Source of the DNA: Novosphingobium sp.
GTDB taxonomy: Bacteria; Pseudomonadota; Alphaproteobacteria; Sphingomonadales; Sphingomonadaceae
Direction of reading: 5' to 3'
Assembly (NCBI GenBank): GCA_017744735.1
Contig: JAGIAR010000004.1
Span: 124,001 to 188,000 of the forward strand
Length of the DNA: 64,000 nucleotides
Every line of letters begins with the position of its first letter. Position 1 is the stretch's first letter. Of this stretch, positions 25,497 to 36,138 are shown piece by piece. A program made the position numbers and the translations under genes. The notes below the pieces were generated by a model. The model was given only the letters and a program-made list of their open reading frames with translations, did not search any database and was not told the DNA's origin.

Positions 25497-25757
25497 TCAC
25501 AGCCGCCCGCGGAAGCCGCCGCGAAACAGCCGCAGCAGCAGCAACAGGATGATCGCGCCGACGACCGACCACAACACGCTCATCATCGAAATCGGGGCGC
25601 TGAGAAACGATGCCCCGCCACCGAAGATGAACCCGGCGATGAGAGCGCCGACCAGGCCCACCACCATATCGAAGATGAGGCCACCGCCGCCGCCGACGAT
25701 CGCGCTTGCCAGCCATCCGACCAGGATGCCGACCAAAAGAATGACGATGATGCCCAT
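25497..25757 (-). CDS. GlsB/YeaQ/YmgE-family stress membrane protein 1
   Basis: An 86-residue protein of three short hydrophobic Gly-rich segments (IVILLVGILVGWLASAIVGG, GLVGALIAGFIFGG, LWSVVGAIILLLLLRLF), matching the transglycosylase-associated family of general-stress inner-membrane proteins. Molecular role is not established. AGGAGAAC precedes the ATG. An EcfG-type promoter lies just upstream (25780-25804), fitting stress induction. The gene converges with the end of the catabolic operon across 143 bases in which I see nothing else. Confidence 0.9.
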   Translation of the reverse strand: MGIIVILLVGILVGWLASAIVGGGGGLIFDMVVGLVGALIAGFIFGGGASFLSAPISMMSVLWSVVGAIILLLLLRLFRGGFRGRL

Positions 25758-25779
25758 TTTTGTTCTCCTCGCCGTCTAA

Positions 25780-25804
25780 GACGCCGCATCCCACGCCTGG
25801 TTCC
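25780..25804 (-). promoter_or_regulatory. EcfG-type general stress promoter for the GlsB-like gene
   Basis: On the minus strand GGAAC (25800-25804) is followed after 16 bases by CGTC (25780-25783). The alphaproteobacterial EcfG consensus is GGAAC-N16/17-CGTT, so there is one mismatch. The spacing to the start codon (about 23 bases from the -10) is right. Confidence 0.5.
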
Positions 25805-26091
25805 AACGAGAGGACCGGATAACGGTTGTCGGCAGTTGGTCGAAAGGGGGCAGCGGCGTTTCCCTGCCCTGCAGCAATTTGCCGGGCGCATGAGATCGCG
25901 GGAATGGTCCAGTGGCGAGCATATTCGGAGATCATATGCTGTCGCCGCGCGCCCGGCGCGGTCATCGTAAATTTCCATTTTCTCAATTATTGTCTGTCAA
26001 TCTTGCAATGACCGGGGCCTGTGAAGGCAGTGAGCCGCACAGGCGCTTAACCGCCGCGTGAGATTGGGATCTCGCGGCAGAGGGTGTCGTT
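25805..26091. other. long intergenic region before the GGDEF-EAL gene
   Basis: About 290 bases without a supportable gene. The last 100 bases are AT-richer and must contain the promoter of the PAS-GGDEF-EAL gene. No clear sigma-70 or EcfG match and no strong palindrome were seen. Confidence 0.5.
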
Positions 26092-28200
26092 ATGGGCAAG
26101 CAAAGCGCTATCACGGCCGACGGGGCCGGCCGCGACGTCCGCACCCGGTGCGGCGAGAAGTTCGAGGCATTTCTCGACCTCACCCCGACTCCCGCATGGG
26201 TTTACGAAGCCGACACATTCACTTTGGTAGCGGCCAATGAAGCCGCCTGTTCGCTTTACGGATATCGGCGCGAAGACCTTTTGGGCGTGAGCGTGCTCGA
26301 TCTATGCATCGAGGAAGAACGCGAGCTTGCCGGTCAGAGGATGACCGACCCCGATCAGGTGAATGCCGCCAAGGAGATATGGAGCACCCTTTGTTCCGAC
26401 GGCAGAATAATCAAAGTCATGATGTTCCTGCGCCGTGTGTCCTGCGGCAGCTCGCATTGCATCATTGCCTGCGTCATAGATTTCACGGAGCAGAAAAACG
26501 CGTCGCTTGAGTTGAAGAGGACCAAGATATTCCTCGACGCGGTCGTCGAATCCATTCCTTCGATGGTGTTCGTCAAGGATGCCGTGGACGGCCGGTTCGT
26601 ACTGCTGAACGAGGCCGGAGAAAACCTGCTGCAGATCAAGCGTCAAGAACTGATCGGCAGAACGGATTTCGACCTGTTCGATCCGGAAGAGGCGGAACGG
26701 TTCCGCACGGCGGACCGGGAAGTCGTTGCACTCGGCAAGCTGGTCACGATCGACAAGGAACCGCTCACGACGCCTGCGGGCATCAGGCTTCTCAGGACGC
26801 AGAAGGTCGGCGTTCCGGACCTCAACGGAAACCCGCGCTACCTGCTCGGAATTTCGGAAGACGTGACCGAGAAGGTCAAGATGGAAGAGCGCAACAAGCA
26901 CCTCGCGCTCTACGACATTCTGACGAACTTACCCAACCGGACGGCGTTCTTCGATAACCTCTCCGCCCGGCTCAAGGAGCGGAAGCAGAGAACTGCCCTG
27001 CTGTTTATCGATCTCGATGGCTTCAAGCGGGTGAACGACACGCGCGGGCACAAGATCGGCGATCTCCTGCTGAAGCAGGTCGCAAAAAGGTTCGAGCGGT
27101 TTTCCGCGGCGACCGGGAGCCACGTCAGCCGCCTTGGCGGCGACGAGTTCGCCGCGGTGCTCGATTGCCCGGACGCCGAACACGCCAGGCTGTTTGCGGT
27201 CGATCTGATCCGCAGCCTTGGCGAGCCGTACAATCTTTCTCCCGGGCAGCGGGTTCACATCAATGCTTCGGCCGGGATCGCGCTTTCGCCCGAGCACGGG
27301 CTCGAAAGCGAAGTGCTGCTCTGGCGGGCGGACTTGGCGCTCTATGCCTCGAAGGCCTCCGGCAGAGGGCAGGCGTCGGTCTTTGCCGAAGCAATGGAAG
27401 ACGAGATGCGGGAGCGCAACGAACTCGAGATCGCGTTGCGGCAGGCGCTGGAAGACGAGACCAATCTGTTCGTGTTCTACCAGCCGATCGTGGACATCGA
27501 GACCGGCGAGGCGACGGCGCGCGAAGCGCTGATCCGGTGGCATGAATTCGAGCGGGGCTGGGTCCCGCCCGCGACCTTCATTCCGATCGCCGAGCAGAGC
27601 GACCTGATCAACGATCTGGGCGTCTTCGTTCTGAACCGCGCCTGCAGGGCGGCATTGACGTGGGAAGACAAGGCGCGCGTGGCGGTCAATATGTCGGCTC
27701 GCCAGCTCGGCAGGGGAACGCTGGCCAATACCGTGCTCGAAGCGCTCGCGGCCTCAGGCCTCAGCCCCAAACGCCTGGAAATCGAGATCACCGAAACCGC
27801 ACTGCTGGTGAACGAAGACCAGACCCTGGCGGACTTGCGGCAGCTGCGCGCCATGGGGGTGCGTGTCGCGCTCGACGATTTCGGCACCGGATATTCCTCG
27901 CTCTCGCACCTCAGGGCCTTCCCCTTCGACAAGATCAAGATCGACGGCTCGTTCGTGGCCGATGCGGTCGAACGCAGCGATTGCGCTGCGGTCGTCAAAT
28001 CCATTGCGGAACTCGGCAGAATGCTGGGGGTCAAGACCGTGGCCGAGGGGGTCGAGAATACCGCGCAGATGGACTGCGTTCGGCGTCTGGGATGCCGTGA
28101 GGTCCAGGGGCATCTTATCGGCAAGGCGGTGCCCGAACCGGAAGACCGGCTGCGCGTCGCCGAACTCGATCGCGAGCCGCTGCTGAGAGTCAACGGCTAA
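26092..28200 (+). CDS. PAS-PAS-GGDEF-EAL cyclic-di-GMP turnover protein
   Basis: A 702-residue cytoplasmic signalling protein. Two PAS domains lie at about 20-135 and 143-262. A diguanylate cyclase domain at about 268-432 has intact GGDEF (349-353) in SRLGGDEFAAV. A phosphodiesterase domain at about 450-690 has EAL (478-480), DDFGTGYSSL (595-604) and KIKIDGSF. Both active sites look intact, so it could make or break c-di-GMP depending on the PAS signal. No membrane helix is present. A clear RBS is not visible and GC is slightly lower than the neighbours. It stands alone; no partner regulator is adjacent. Confidence 0.93.
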   Translation: MGKQSAITADGAGRDVRTRCGEKFEAFLDLTPTPAWVYEADTFTLVAANEAACSLYGYRREDLLGVSVLDLCIEEERELAGQRMTDPDQVNAAKEIWSTLCSDGRIIKVMMFLRRVSCGSSHCIIACVIDFTEQKNASLELKRTKIFLDAVVESIPSMVFVKDAVDGRFVLLNEAGENLLQIKRQELIGRTDFDLFDPEEAERFRTADREVVALGKLVTIDKEPLTTPAGIRLLRTQKVGVPDLNGNPRYLLGISEDVTEKVKMEERNKHLALYDILTNLPNRTAFFDNLSARLKERKQRTALLFIDLDGFKRVNDTRGHKIGDLLLKQVAKRFERFSAATGSHVSRLGGDEFAAVLDCPDAEHARLFAVDLIRSLGEPYNLSPGQRVHINASAGIALSPEHGLESEVLLWRADLALYASKASGRGQASVFAEAMEDEMRERNELEIALRQALEDETNLFVFYQPIVDIETGEATAREALIRWHEFERGWVPPATFIPIAEQSDLINDLGVFVLNRACRAALTWEDKARVAVNMSARQLGRGTLANTVLEALAASGLSPKRLEIEITETALLVNEDQTLADLRQLRAMGVRVALDDFGTGYSSLSHLRAFPFDKIKIDGSFVADAVERSDCAAVVKSIAELGRMLGVKTVAEGVENTAQMDCVRRLGCREVQGHLIGKAVPEPEDRLRVAELDREPLLRVNG

Positions 28201-28216
28201 CCGCCGACGGGGCCGA

Positions 28217-29983
28217 TCAATGCGCAGGTCCGGCCGCGATTGCCCGCTCTTCCTGCGGGACCGCGCGCGGCGTTTCGCCCTTGATCCAGGCCTCGAGCGC
28301 CTCGATGTCCTTGATCCCGGTTACGGCGCCCCTTTGCGTGCCGAACAGGGTGAAAGTGTCGCCACCGCCGACCAGATAGGTGTCGGTGGTGACGCGATAG
28401 TCTGCGCCGGGATCGATCGGTTTCCCATCGAGCTCCATGCGCACGATCCGATCGCCCGCCGGACGCGAGTTGTCATACCAATAGCGGAAGCCCATCGAGC
28501 CGGTGAGATGCTGCTCGGGGCCGTCATTGTCGAAGCCCTGCTCCAGCACCGCCTTGAGCTCGGCCCCGGTCATCGTCTGGGTGATCAGCGAATCCCCGAA
28601 CGGCTGGGTCTTGTAGATGTCGCCGAAGGTCAGGGTACCGTCGGCGGTCGGCTGCAACGCCGCGCGCACGCCGAAGGGATTGATGAAGGCGATTTGCGCC
28701 CCGGCCGGTCTAGTCGCCGCCAGATCGGCGTCGGCGATCAGATTGCCCGCCGGGCCTCCGTCGGGGCCGACACCCTTCAGCGCCGCCTGGGCGATCCTGC
28801 CGACCGGCCGAAGGGCGACGCTGGCCGCGCGATCGGTGTAGAGCTTCACATAATCGGTCACGTCGGGCCGCGGGGTGAATTGCGGGAACAGCGGCGAATT
28901 GGGGATCTCGCTGCGCGACGCAACATAGGGGCGCGATTGCACGATCACGTTATGCGCCCGCTTGGCCACGACCCTGCCCGCGGCCGGATCGATCGACAGG
29001 GTGATGTCGGTCAGCAATTCGCCGTAGACGCCGGCGCTGGTCAGCAGGAATGGACGCGACGGGTCGACGTCGCCGTAATTGCAGACATAGGCCCAGTGGG
29101 TGTGGCCGGAAACGACCACGTCAACCCGCGGATCGAGCCGCGCGAGGATCGGCAGGATGTCGCCGGTGAAGCCCGAGCAGCCGTTCGGATCCGGCGGGTC
29201 GGTGTGGCCGCCCTGGTGGATCAGCACCACGATGGCATCGGCACCCTCGTCCTTGAGCTTGGGCACCAGCGCGTTGATCGTGTCGGCCTCGTCCGCGAAG
29301 GTGATTCCGGGGATGCCGGCGGCTGGAACCAGGTCCTTGGTGCCCTTCAGGGTAAGCCCGATGAAGCCGATCGTGACCTTGGCGGCGCCGGTGCCGAAGC
29401 TCTTCAGCCCCGTCGCCGGAAAGATGGTCGAACCGTCGGCGCGATGGGTGCTCGCCGCAAGGTACTGGAACTTCGCGCCGCCGAACTGCTCCACCTGGCA
29501 CGGTTGACGCTGGGTGTACTTGGCGCAGCCGCCGTTCTGCTTGCGCAGGAGCTCATCCGAGCCGCTGTCGAACTCGTGGTTGCCGACCGCGCTGAAATCG
29601 AGCCCGATCCGGTTCATCACCCCGATCGCCGGCTCGTCGAGGAAGATCGACGAGGAGACCTGCGAGGCGCTGATCAGGTCGCCGGCGGCCACGGTCACGC
29701 TGTCCGCATATTCGCGGCGCAGCGTATCGACCGCCGAAGCGAGCCAGGCCGCGCCGCCCGCCGGCACCTGCACCAGATGGCCGTCGCCGGAATCTGCCAG
29801 CACCGATTGATTGGGCGGCTCGAGCGCACCATGAAAGTCGTTGAGCGCGATGATGCCCACCGTGACCGGCGCAGACGCGCCCGCCGGCGGCTTATCGCCC
29901 AGCGTGGGGGTGCCGTGGTCGTAGGTCGCGGCACAGCCGGACAGGGCGAGGGCGCAGATGAATCCGAACAGGAGGCGCTTCAT
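28217..29983 (-). CDS. lipoprotein bifunctional metallophosphatase/5'-nucleotidase
   Basis: A 588-residue UshA/NucA-type enzyme hydrolysing nucleotides outside the cytoplasm. The lipobox LALSGC places acylation at about Cys17, so it is a lipoprotein in place of a soluble periplasmic enzyme. Metal-site motifs are NDFHGALEP near 50, AAGDLISAS near 100, VGNHEFD near 135, and [10 protein letters not shown] near 282. The C-terminal nucleotide-binding domain contains [10 protein letters not shown] and [11 protein letters not shown]. The start is at the Met before the signal (29983). It converges with the GGDEF-EAL gene 16 bases away. Confidence 0.92.
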   Translation of the reverse strand: MKRLLFGFICALALSGCAATYDHGTPTLGDKPPAGASAPVTVGIIALNDFHGALEPPNQSVLADSGDGHLVQVPAGGAAWLASAVDTLRREYADSVTVAAGDLISASQVSSSIFLDEPAIGVMNRIGLDFSAVGNHEFDSGSDELLRKQNGGCAKYTQRQPCQVEQFGGAKFQYLAASTHRADGSTIFPATGLKSFGTGAAKVTIGFIGLTLKGTKDLVPAAGIPGITFADEADTINALVPKLKDEGADAIVVLIHQGGHTDPPDPNGCSGFTGDILPILARLDPRVDVVVSGHTHWAYVCNYGDVDPSRPFLLTSAGVYGELLTDITLSIDPAAGRVVAKRAHNVIVQSRPYVASRSEIPNSPLFPQFTPRPDVTDYVKLYTDRAASVALRPVGRIAQAALKGVGPDGGPAGNLIADADLAATRPAGAQIAFINPFGVRAALQPTADGTLTFGDIYKTQPFGDSLITQTMTGAELKAVLEQGFDNDGPEQHLTGSMGFRYWYDNSRPAGDRIVRMELDGKPIDPGADYRVTTDTYLVGGGDTFTLFGTQRGAVTGIKDIEALEAWIKGETPRAVPQEERAIAAGPAH

Positions 29984-30035
29984 GACGGAAGCTTCCTGCA
30001 ATCGGCGCGTTTCCGCAAGATGACGTTGGCAGTGC

Positions 30036-30065
30036 AATCTTCCCCGAGCCGCGCCCGGGGAAGAT

Positions 30066-30066
<1 letters not shown>
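30036..30066 (-). terminator. hairpin terminator of gyrB
   Basis: AATCTTCCCCG (30036-30046) pairs with CGGGGAAGATT (30056-30066), 11 bp with a 9-base loop, immediately at the gyrB stop. No long T-tract follows on the minus strand, so efficiency is uncertain. It also lies about 50 bases upstream of the nucleotidase start. Confidence 0.5.
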
Positions 30067-32750
<2,684 letters not shown>

Positions 32751-33038
32751 TCAGGACTGGCTGGCGACGCGCGCGTCGAGCTCGGCCATCGCCTTGGCGG
32801 TGCCGTCGCTCACACACTGCCCGATCGCAAGCGAGCTGAAGCCTTCGAGCGCGGCCGACTTGGAGCAGGCCCGGCGGACCGCGGTGTCGATGCGCGACTT
32901 CATGGTGACGATGTCGCTCGCGCGGGTCAGGTCGAGGCCCTGGGCGCTGACGCGGATGGTGACGTCGCTCGCAAGGGCGGGAGCGGCGAAGCCGGCGCAG
33001 GTAGCGGCGGCGAGAGCGGCGATGATGAATTTACGCAT
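32751..33038 (-). CDS. UrcA-family secreted protein 1
   Basis: A 95-residue small exported protein. The signal peptide is MRKFIIAALAAATCAGFAAPALA. The mature part fits the UrcA family of alphaproteobacteria: a short beta strand and the L-DLT motif (GLDLTRASDI), a helix with a conserved Arg-Ile, and two Cys (RRACS and IGQCV) that probably form a disulfide. Molecular function of the family is unknown. AAAGGAA precedes the ATG at 33038. It is one of four small minus-strand genes, each with its own upstream composite element and downstream hairpin. Confidence 0.85.
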   Translation of the reverse strand: MRKFIIAALAAATCAGFAAPALASDVTIRVSAQGLDLTRASDIVTMKSRIDTAVRRACSKSAALEGFSSLAIGQCVSDGTAKAMAELDARVASQS

Positions 33039-33107
33039 GGCGGTTTCCTTTGTTGCGGATCGGTCCGCCTTTCGTGGATCGTCCCGACTTGTGGTTATTG
33101 CTTGCAA

Positions 33108-33120
33108 CTGCATGTTGCAG
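33108..33120. promoter_or_regulatory. TGCA-type palindrome upstream of urcA-like gene 1
   Basis: CTGCA-TGT-TGCAG lies 70-82 bases upstream of the UrcA 1 start, embedded in a run of TGCA words. UrcA 2 has a comparable palindrome (33946-33960) at nearly the same distance (78-92), so both could bind the same factor. Confidence 0.35.
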
Positions 33121-33136
33121 TGCACCATCGGTTTAC

Positions 33137-33177
33137 GCAAATGCATAAAATGCGGGAGTGATTGCAGGGAATACAAC
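33137..33177 (-). promoter_or_regulatory. composite element copy C (upstream of UrcA 1)
   Basis: On the plus strand this reads an 18-mer (33137-33154, 15/18 identical to copies A and B), a 6-base gap, then ATTGC-N7-ACAAC (33161-33177). The minus strand is the transcribed direction: GTTGT-N7-GCAAT-N6-CGCATTTTATGCATTTGC. It lies 99 bases upstream of the UrcA 1 start codon. The same layout occurs before the three other small genes. Confidence 0.6.
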
Positions 33178-33211
33178 CGCGACCGGCGCAGAGACTGTCG
33201 GCGCAAAAGAA

Positions 33212-33237
33212 AACGGCCGCCCGTTGGGGCGGCCGTT
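33212..33237 (-). terminator. rho-independent terminator of small peptide gene A
   Basis: An 11-bp perfect stem (33212-33222 with 33227-33237, loop GTTG) followed on the minus strand by TTTTCTTTTGCG. This is a canonical intrinsic terminator, 35 bases beyond the stop of the 27-codon reading frame, and supports that frame being a real transcription unit. Confidence 0.8.
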
Positions 33238-33272
33238 ACATATCGGTGCCGAGCGATATGTTCGGCGGTACT

Positions 33273-33356
33273 TTACAGCGACCAGATGAACGGCATCGGG
33301 TAGCGCGAAGCACCTCGGACATAGAGATCGACGACACGCTTTGCGAAAGCGACCAT
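33273..33356 (-). CDS. putative 27-residue peptide A
   Basis: A 28-codon frame starting ATG at 33356 with AGGAG 8 bases upstream. The peptide begins MVAFAKRVVDLYV and ends MPFIWSL; it is amphipathic and basic, without a signal peptide. The N-terminal pattern M-x-x-F-A-x-R-V is shared with peptide B (34101-34184), which is also exactly 27 residues. It has its own composite element 110 bases upstream and an intrinsic terminator downstream. No homologue is known to me. The alternative is that this is a leader or small RNA in which the frame is incidental. Confidence 0.5.
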   Translation of the reverse strand: MVAFAKRVVDLYVRGASRYPMPFIWSL

Positions 33357-33465
33357 GGTCGTGGCTCCTGTGGAAGAGAGGTCGGGGCGGCCCCTGGGGG
33401 GAGGGGAGAGGGGGCCGCCCCTATTCTGTCTCGTGAGCGGCATATGGGTCCCCAAGGGCGTTGCG

Positions 33466-33506
33466 GCAAATGCGAAAACTGCGGCTTCCGTTGCGGAATT
33501 TGCAAC
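33466..33506 (-). promoter_or_regulatory. composite element copy A (upstream of peptide A)
   Basis: Plus-strand GCAAATGCGAAAACTGCG (33466-33483), 6 bases, then GTTGC-N7-GCAAC (33490-33506). The 18-mer is identical to copy B. On the transcribed strand the order is GTTGC-N7-GCAAC, 6 bases, CGCAGTTTTCGCATTTGC, then 110 bases to the peptide A start. Confidence 0.65.
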
Positions 33507-33509
33507 CTG

Positions 33510-33541
33510 ACAGCCGCCCATCCGCGGGAATCGGCGGCTGT
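33510..33541 (-). terminator. hairpin downstream of UrcA 2
   Basis: ACAGCCGCC (33510-33518) pairs with GGCGGCTGT (33533-33541) around a 14-base loop, 25 bases beyond the UrcA 2 stop. No T-tract follows, so it may be a weak terminator or RNA-stabilising hairpin. Confidence 0.45.
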
Positions 33542-33565
33542 AAGTCGCGACATTCGTGCAAAAGA

Positions 33566-33868
33566 TCAGATGCCCGAGAAGGCCACCGTCTTTTCGAACT
33601 GCTGCGCGGCAGAGCTCGAGGCGCTGTCCTTGCAGCTTTCCCACGCCTGCATCAGCTTGATGCTGCGGGTTTCCGGCTTCGCGCAGGCGGCCTTCACCGC
33701 GGTCGCGATCCGCGCCTCGAGCGCGTCCCTGCCGGTTTCGGTCTTGAGGTCGAGATCGGAATAACCGACCTTGACGACGACCGTGTCGGTCTCGGCCGCA
33801 GCAGCCGGGGCGGCGAAAGCGCCCGCGATGCAGATGGCGGCGAGGGCGGGTACGACAAATTTACGCAT
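33566..33868 (-). CDS. UrcA-family secreted protein 2
   Basis: A 100-residue paralogue of UrcA 1. The signal peptide is MRKFVVPALAAICIAGAFAAPAAAA. The mature part shows VKVGYSDLDLKTETGRDALEARI, the core UrcA motif (aromatic, D-L-D-L, then A-L-x-x-R-I), with Cys in KAACAKP and ESCKD. CAGGAGAATA precedes the ATG. The first ten residues are almost the same as in UrcA 1 and in the DNA flanking the start, so the two genes arose by duplication of a unit that included the upstream element. Confidence 0.87.
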   Translation of the reverse strand: MRKFVVPALAAICIAGAFAAPAAAAETDTVVVKVGYSDLDLKTETGRDALEARIATAVKAACAKPETRSIKLMQAWESCKDSASSSAAQQFEKTVAFSGI

Positions 33869-33945
33869 AGTTATTCTCCTGAAGAGAGGTGTCGTTTCCG
33901 CCTTCCCAGGGTCCTCAAATGTGTAATTGTTGTTTGATGAACTTA

Positions 33946-33960
33946 TTGTGCACTGCACAA
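33946..33960. promoter_or_regulatory. 15-bp palindrome upstream of UrcA 2
   Basis: TTGTGCA-C-TGCACAA is a perfect odd palindrome 78-92 bases upstream of the UrcA 2 start and 10 bases downstream (in the transcribed sense) of composite element B. Size and symmetry suit a dimeric repressor or activator. Confidence 0.45.
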
Positions 33961-33969
33961 GGGAGGCAC

Positions 33970-34010
33970 GCAAATGCGAAAACTGCGCTCAGCGTTGCGC
34001 GTTTCGCAAC
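33970..34010 (-). promoter_or_regulatory. composite element copy B (upstream of UrcA 2)
   Basis: Plus-strand GCAAATGCGAAAACTGCG (33970-33987), 6 bases, then GTTGC-N7-GCAAC (33994-34010): both modules intact and spacing identical to copy A. It lies 102 bases upstream of the UrcA 2 start. Confidence 0.65.
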
Positions 34011-34050
34011 GGGCAAATACCTGAAACTGTCATGGAAACGCCCCCATTGG

Positions 34051-34074
34051 GCCGCCCCCCGCGAAGGGGGCGGC
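34051..34074 (-). terminator. hairpin downstream of peptide B
   Basis: GCCGCCCCC (34051-34059) pairs with GGGGGCGGC (34066-34074), 9 bp of pure GC around a 6-base loop, 27 bases beyond the peptide B stop. The minus-strand sequence after it is not T-rich. Confidence 0.5.
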
Positions 34075-34100
34075 AGCCAGCGGGGTCCTGCAGCGGGCGA

Positions 34101-34184
34101 TCAGACGATCGCGGCGCTCAGCAGCAGGCCACTCGTGGAAACGGCGGCGAGCAGCGGCAGGACACGGGTCGCGAAAAGACGCAT
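34101..34184 (-). CDS. putative 27-residue peptide B
   Basis: A 28-codon frame, ATG at 34184, with a perfect GGAGGA 6 bases upstream. The peptide begins MRLFATRVLPLLAAVS and is hydrophobic throughout (STSGLLLSAAIV at the end), like a signal anchor or a small membrane peptide. It is the same length as peptide A and shares the M-x-x-F-A-x-R-V opening. It is divergent from guaA and has composite element D 86 bases upstream. The strong ribosome site argues for translation. Leader-peptide or type I toxin-like roles are possible but unproven. Confidence 0.5.
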   Translation of the reverse strand: MRLFATRVLPLLAAVSTSGLLLSAAIV

Positions 34185-34269
34185 GGGATGTCCTCCTGTT
34201 GATGGGAGCCGGAGCGGTGGATCCGCCCCGTGCTTCCGGGGACGCAAATGGGGATGCTACAAAAATGTT

Positions 34270-34310
34270 GCAAGTGCGAAATATTGTAACGCAGTTGCAA
34301 TATATTCAAT
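34270..34310 (-). promoter_or_regulatory. composite element copy D (upstream of peptide B)
   Basis: A more diverged copy: GCAAGTGCGAAATATTGT (34270-34287), 6 bases, GTTGC-N7-TCAAT (34294-34310). The GTTGC falls exactly where copies A-C have it, though the right arm is degenerate. The region lies between peptide B and guaA, so it may also affect guaA, whose start is about 85 bases away. Confidence 0.45.
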
Positions 34311-34394
34311 GGGGGTTGCGCAGCTTTCCATGCATCAGCGATCACGCCTTTCCGGCGGCTGGACCTTCGCCTGGCTTGCGACTAACGGGCCTAG

Positions 34395-35969
34395 ATGGAA
34401 CCCAACCACCTTCCCGATTCCATCCTCATCGTCGATTTCGGCAGCCAGGTGACCCAGCTGATCGCGCGCCGCGTGCGCGAGGCGGGGGTCTATTCCGAGA
34501 TCGCGCCCTTCAGCAGCGCGGAGGAGGCGTTCCATCGTCTCAAGCCCAGGGGAATCATCCTCTCGGGTTCGCCCGCCTCGGTCTGCGACGAAGGCAGTCC
34601 GCGCGCGCCGCAGGTGCTGTTCGACAGCGGCCTCCCGATCCTCGGCATCTGCTACGGCCAGCAGGTGATGAGCCACCAGCTCGGCGGCGAGGTCCGCCCC
34701 GGGCACGAGACCGGGGAAGGCGGCGAGTTCGGCCGCGCCTTCCTGACCGTGACCGAGCCCTGCGTCTTGTTCGACGGCCTGTGGCAGGTCGGCGAGCGCC
34801 ACCAGGTGTGGATGAGCCACGGCGACAAGGTAACCAAGTTCGCCCCCGGCTTCCGCATCGTGGCTACCTCCGACGGCGCGCCCTTCGCGCTGATCGCGGA
34901 CGACGAACGGCGCTATTACGGCACGCAGTTCCACCCCGAAGTGGTCCACACGCCCGACGGCGCGAAGCTGATCGCCAATTTCGTTCGCCACGTCTGCGGG
35001 CTCAAGGGCGACTGGACGATGGCGGAGTTCCGCAAGACCAAGATCGAGGAGATCCGCGCCCAGGTTGGCAGCGGACGGGTGATCTGCGGCCTCTCGGGCG
35101 GGGTCGACAGCGCGGTTGCCGCGGTGCTGATCCACGAGGCGATCGGCGACCAGCTGACCTGCGTGTTCGTCGATCACGGGCTGATGCGGCTGAACGAGGC
35201 GGAGCAGGTCGTCACGCTGTTCCGCGACCATTACAACATCCCGCTGGTCCATGTGAACGCCGAGGCGATGTTCCTCGAAGGGCTGGCCGGGGTCACCGAT
35301 CCCGAAGCCAAGCGCAAGTTCATCGGCAAGGCCTTCATCGATCTGTTCGAGGACGAGGCACGCAAGATCGGCGGGGCGGATTTCCTCGCCCAGGGCACGC
35401 TCTACCCGGACGTGATCGAAAGCGTCAGCTTCACCGGCGGACCCTCGGTCACGATCAAGAGCCACCACAATGTCGGCGGTTTGCCGGAACGCATGAACAT
35501 GCAGCTGGTCGAGCCGCTGCGCGAGCTGTTCAAGGACGAGGTGCGGGTGCTCGGCCGCGAGCTCGGCCTGCCCGAGATCTTCGTCGGCCGCCATCCCTTC
35601 CCCGGCCCCGGCCTCGCGATCCGCATCCCGGGCGAAGTGACCAAGGAACGCTGCGACATATTGCGCAAGGCCGATGCGGTCTATCTCGAGGAAATCCGCA
35701 ACGCCGGGCTCTACGACCAGATCTGGCAGGCTTTCGCGGTGCTGCTGCCGGTCCGCACCGTCGGCGTGATGGGAGACGGGCGAACCTACGACAGTGTGCT
35801 AGCCCTGCGCGCCGTGACCAGCACCGACGGGATGACCGCCGACATCTACCCGTTCGAATCCGCCTTCCTCAGCCGTGTCGCCACCCGCATTATCAACGAG
35901 GTCAAGGGCATCAACCGGGTGACCTACGACTACACCTCGAAGCCGCCCGGCACGATCGAGTGGGAGTGA
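34395..35969 (+). CDS. guaA: GMP synthase (glutamine-hydrolysing)
   Basis: A 524-residue enzyme converting XMP to GMP with glutamine and ATP, the last step of GMP synthesis. The class I amidotransferase domain has the nucleophile Cys in GICYGQQ near 85 and FHPEV near 177. The ATP-pyrophosphatase domain starts at [12 protein letters not shown] near 235. The C-terminal dimerisation domain ends with the family signature [15 protein letters not shown]. Length and motifs are normal. It is divergent from peptide B. No clear RBS is visible close to the ATG; the upstream in-frame region gives no better start. Confidence 0.97.
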   Translation: MEPNHLPDSILIVDFGSQVTQLIARRVREAGVYSEIAPFSSAEEAFHRLKPRGIILSGSPASVCDEGSPRAPQVLFDSGLPILGICYGQQVMSHQLGGEVRPGHETGEGGEFGRAFLTVTEPCVLFDGLWQVGERHQVWMSHGDKVTKFAPGFRIVATSDGAPFALIADDERRYYGTQFHPEVVHTPDGAKLIANFVRHVCGLKGDWTMAEFRKTKIEEIRAQVGSGRVICGLSGGVDSAVAAVLIHEAIGDQLTCVFVDHGLMRLNEAEQVVTLFRDHYNIPLVHVNAEAMFLEGLAGVTDPEAKRKFIGKAFIDLFEDEARKIGGADFLAQGTLYPDVIESVSFTGGPSVTIKSHHNVGGLPERMNMQLVEPLRELFKDEVRVLGRELGLPEIFVGRHPFPGPGLAIRIPGEVTKERCDILRKADAVYLEEIRNAGLYDQIWQAFAVLLPVRTVGVMGDGRTYDSVLALRAVTSTDGMTADIYPFESAFLSRVATRIINEVKGINRVTYDYTSKPPGTIEWE

Positions 35970-36138
35970 CGGGGCGTAGTCTGGCATGGGGATATCGAGA
36001 TCGTCCGCCGCTACGACAGTTGTGTTTTAAACATCGCCGCCCGGGCCGGGCGCGCAAACTTAGAACCACTGCCAGCGGCCGGCTGGCGGCCGACCCGTTC
36101 GATCCGGGGTGAGTTCCACGCGACAGCGTCAGCGTGAG

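Noticed and set aside
35970..36138. Possible terminator or mini-gene between guaA and the monooxygenase
   Set aside because: Only a 6-bp stem (GCCAGC/GCTGGC, 36071-36087) without a T-tract is seen, and no frame has a ribosome site.
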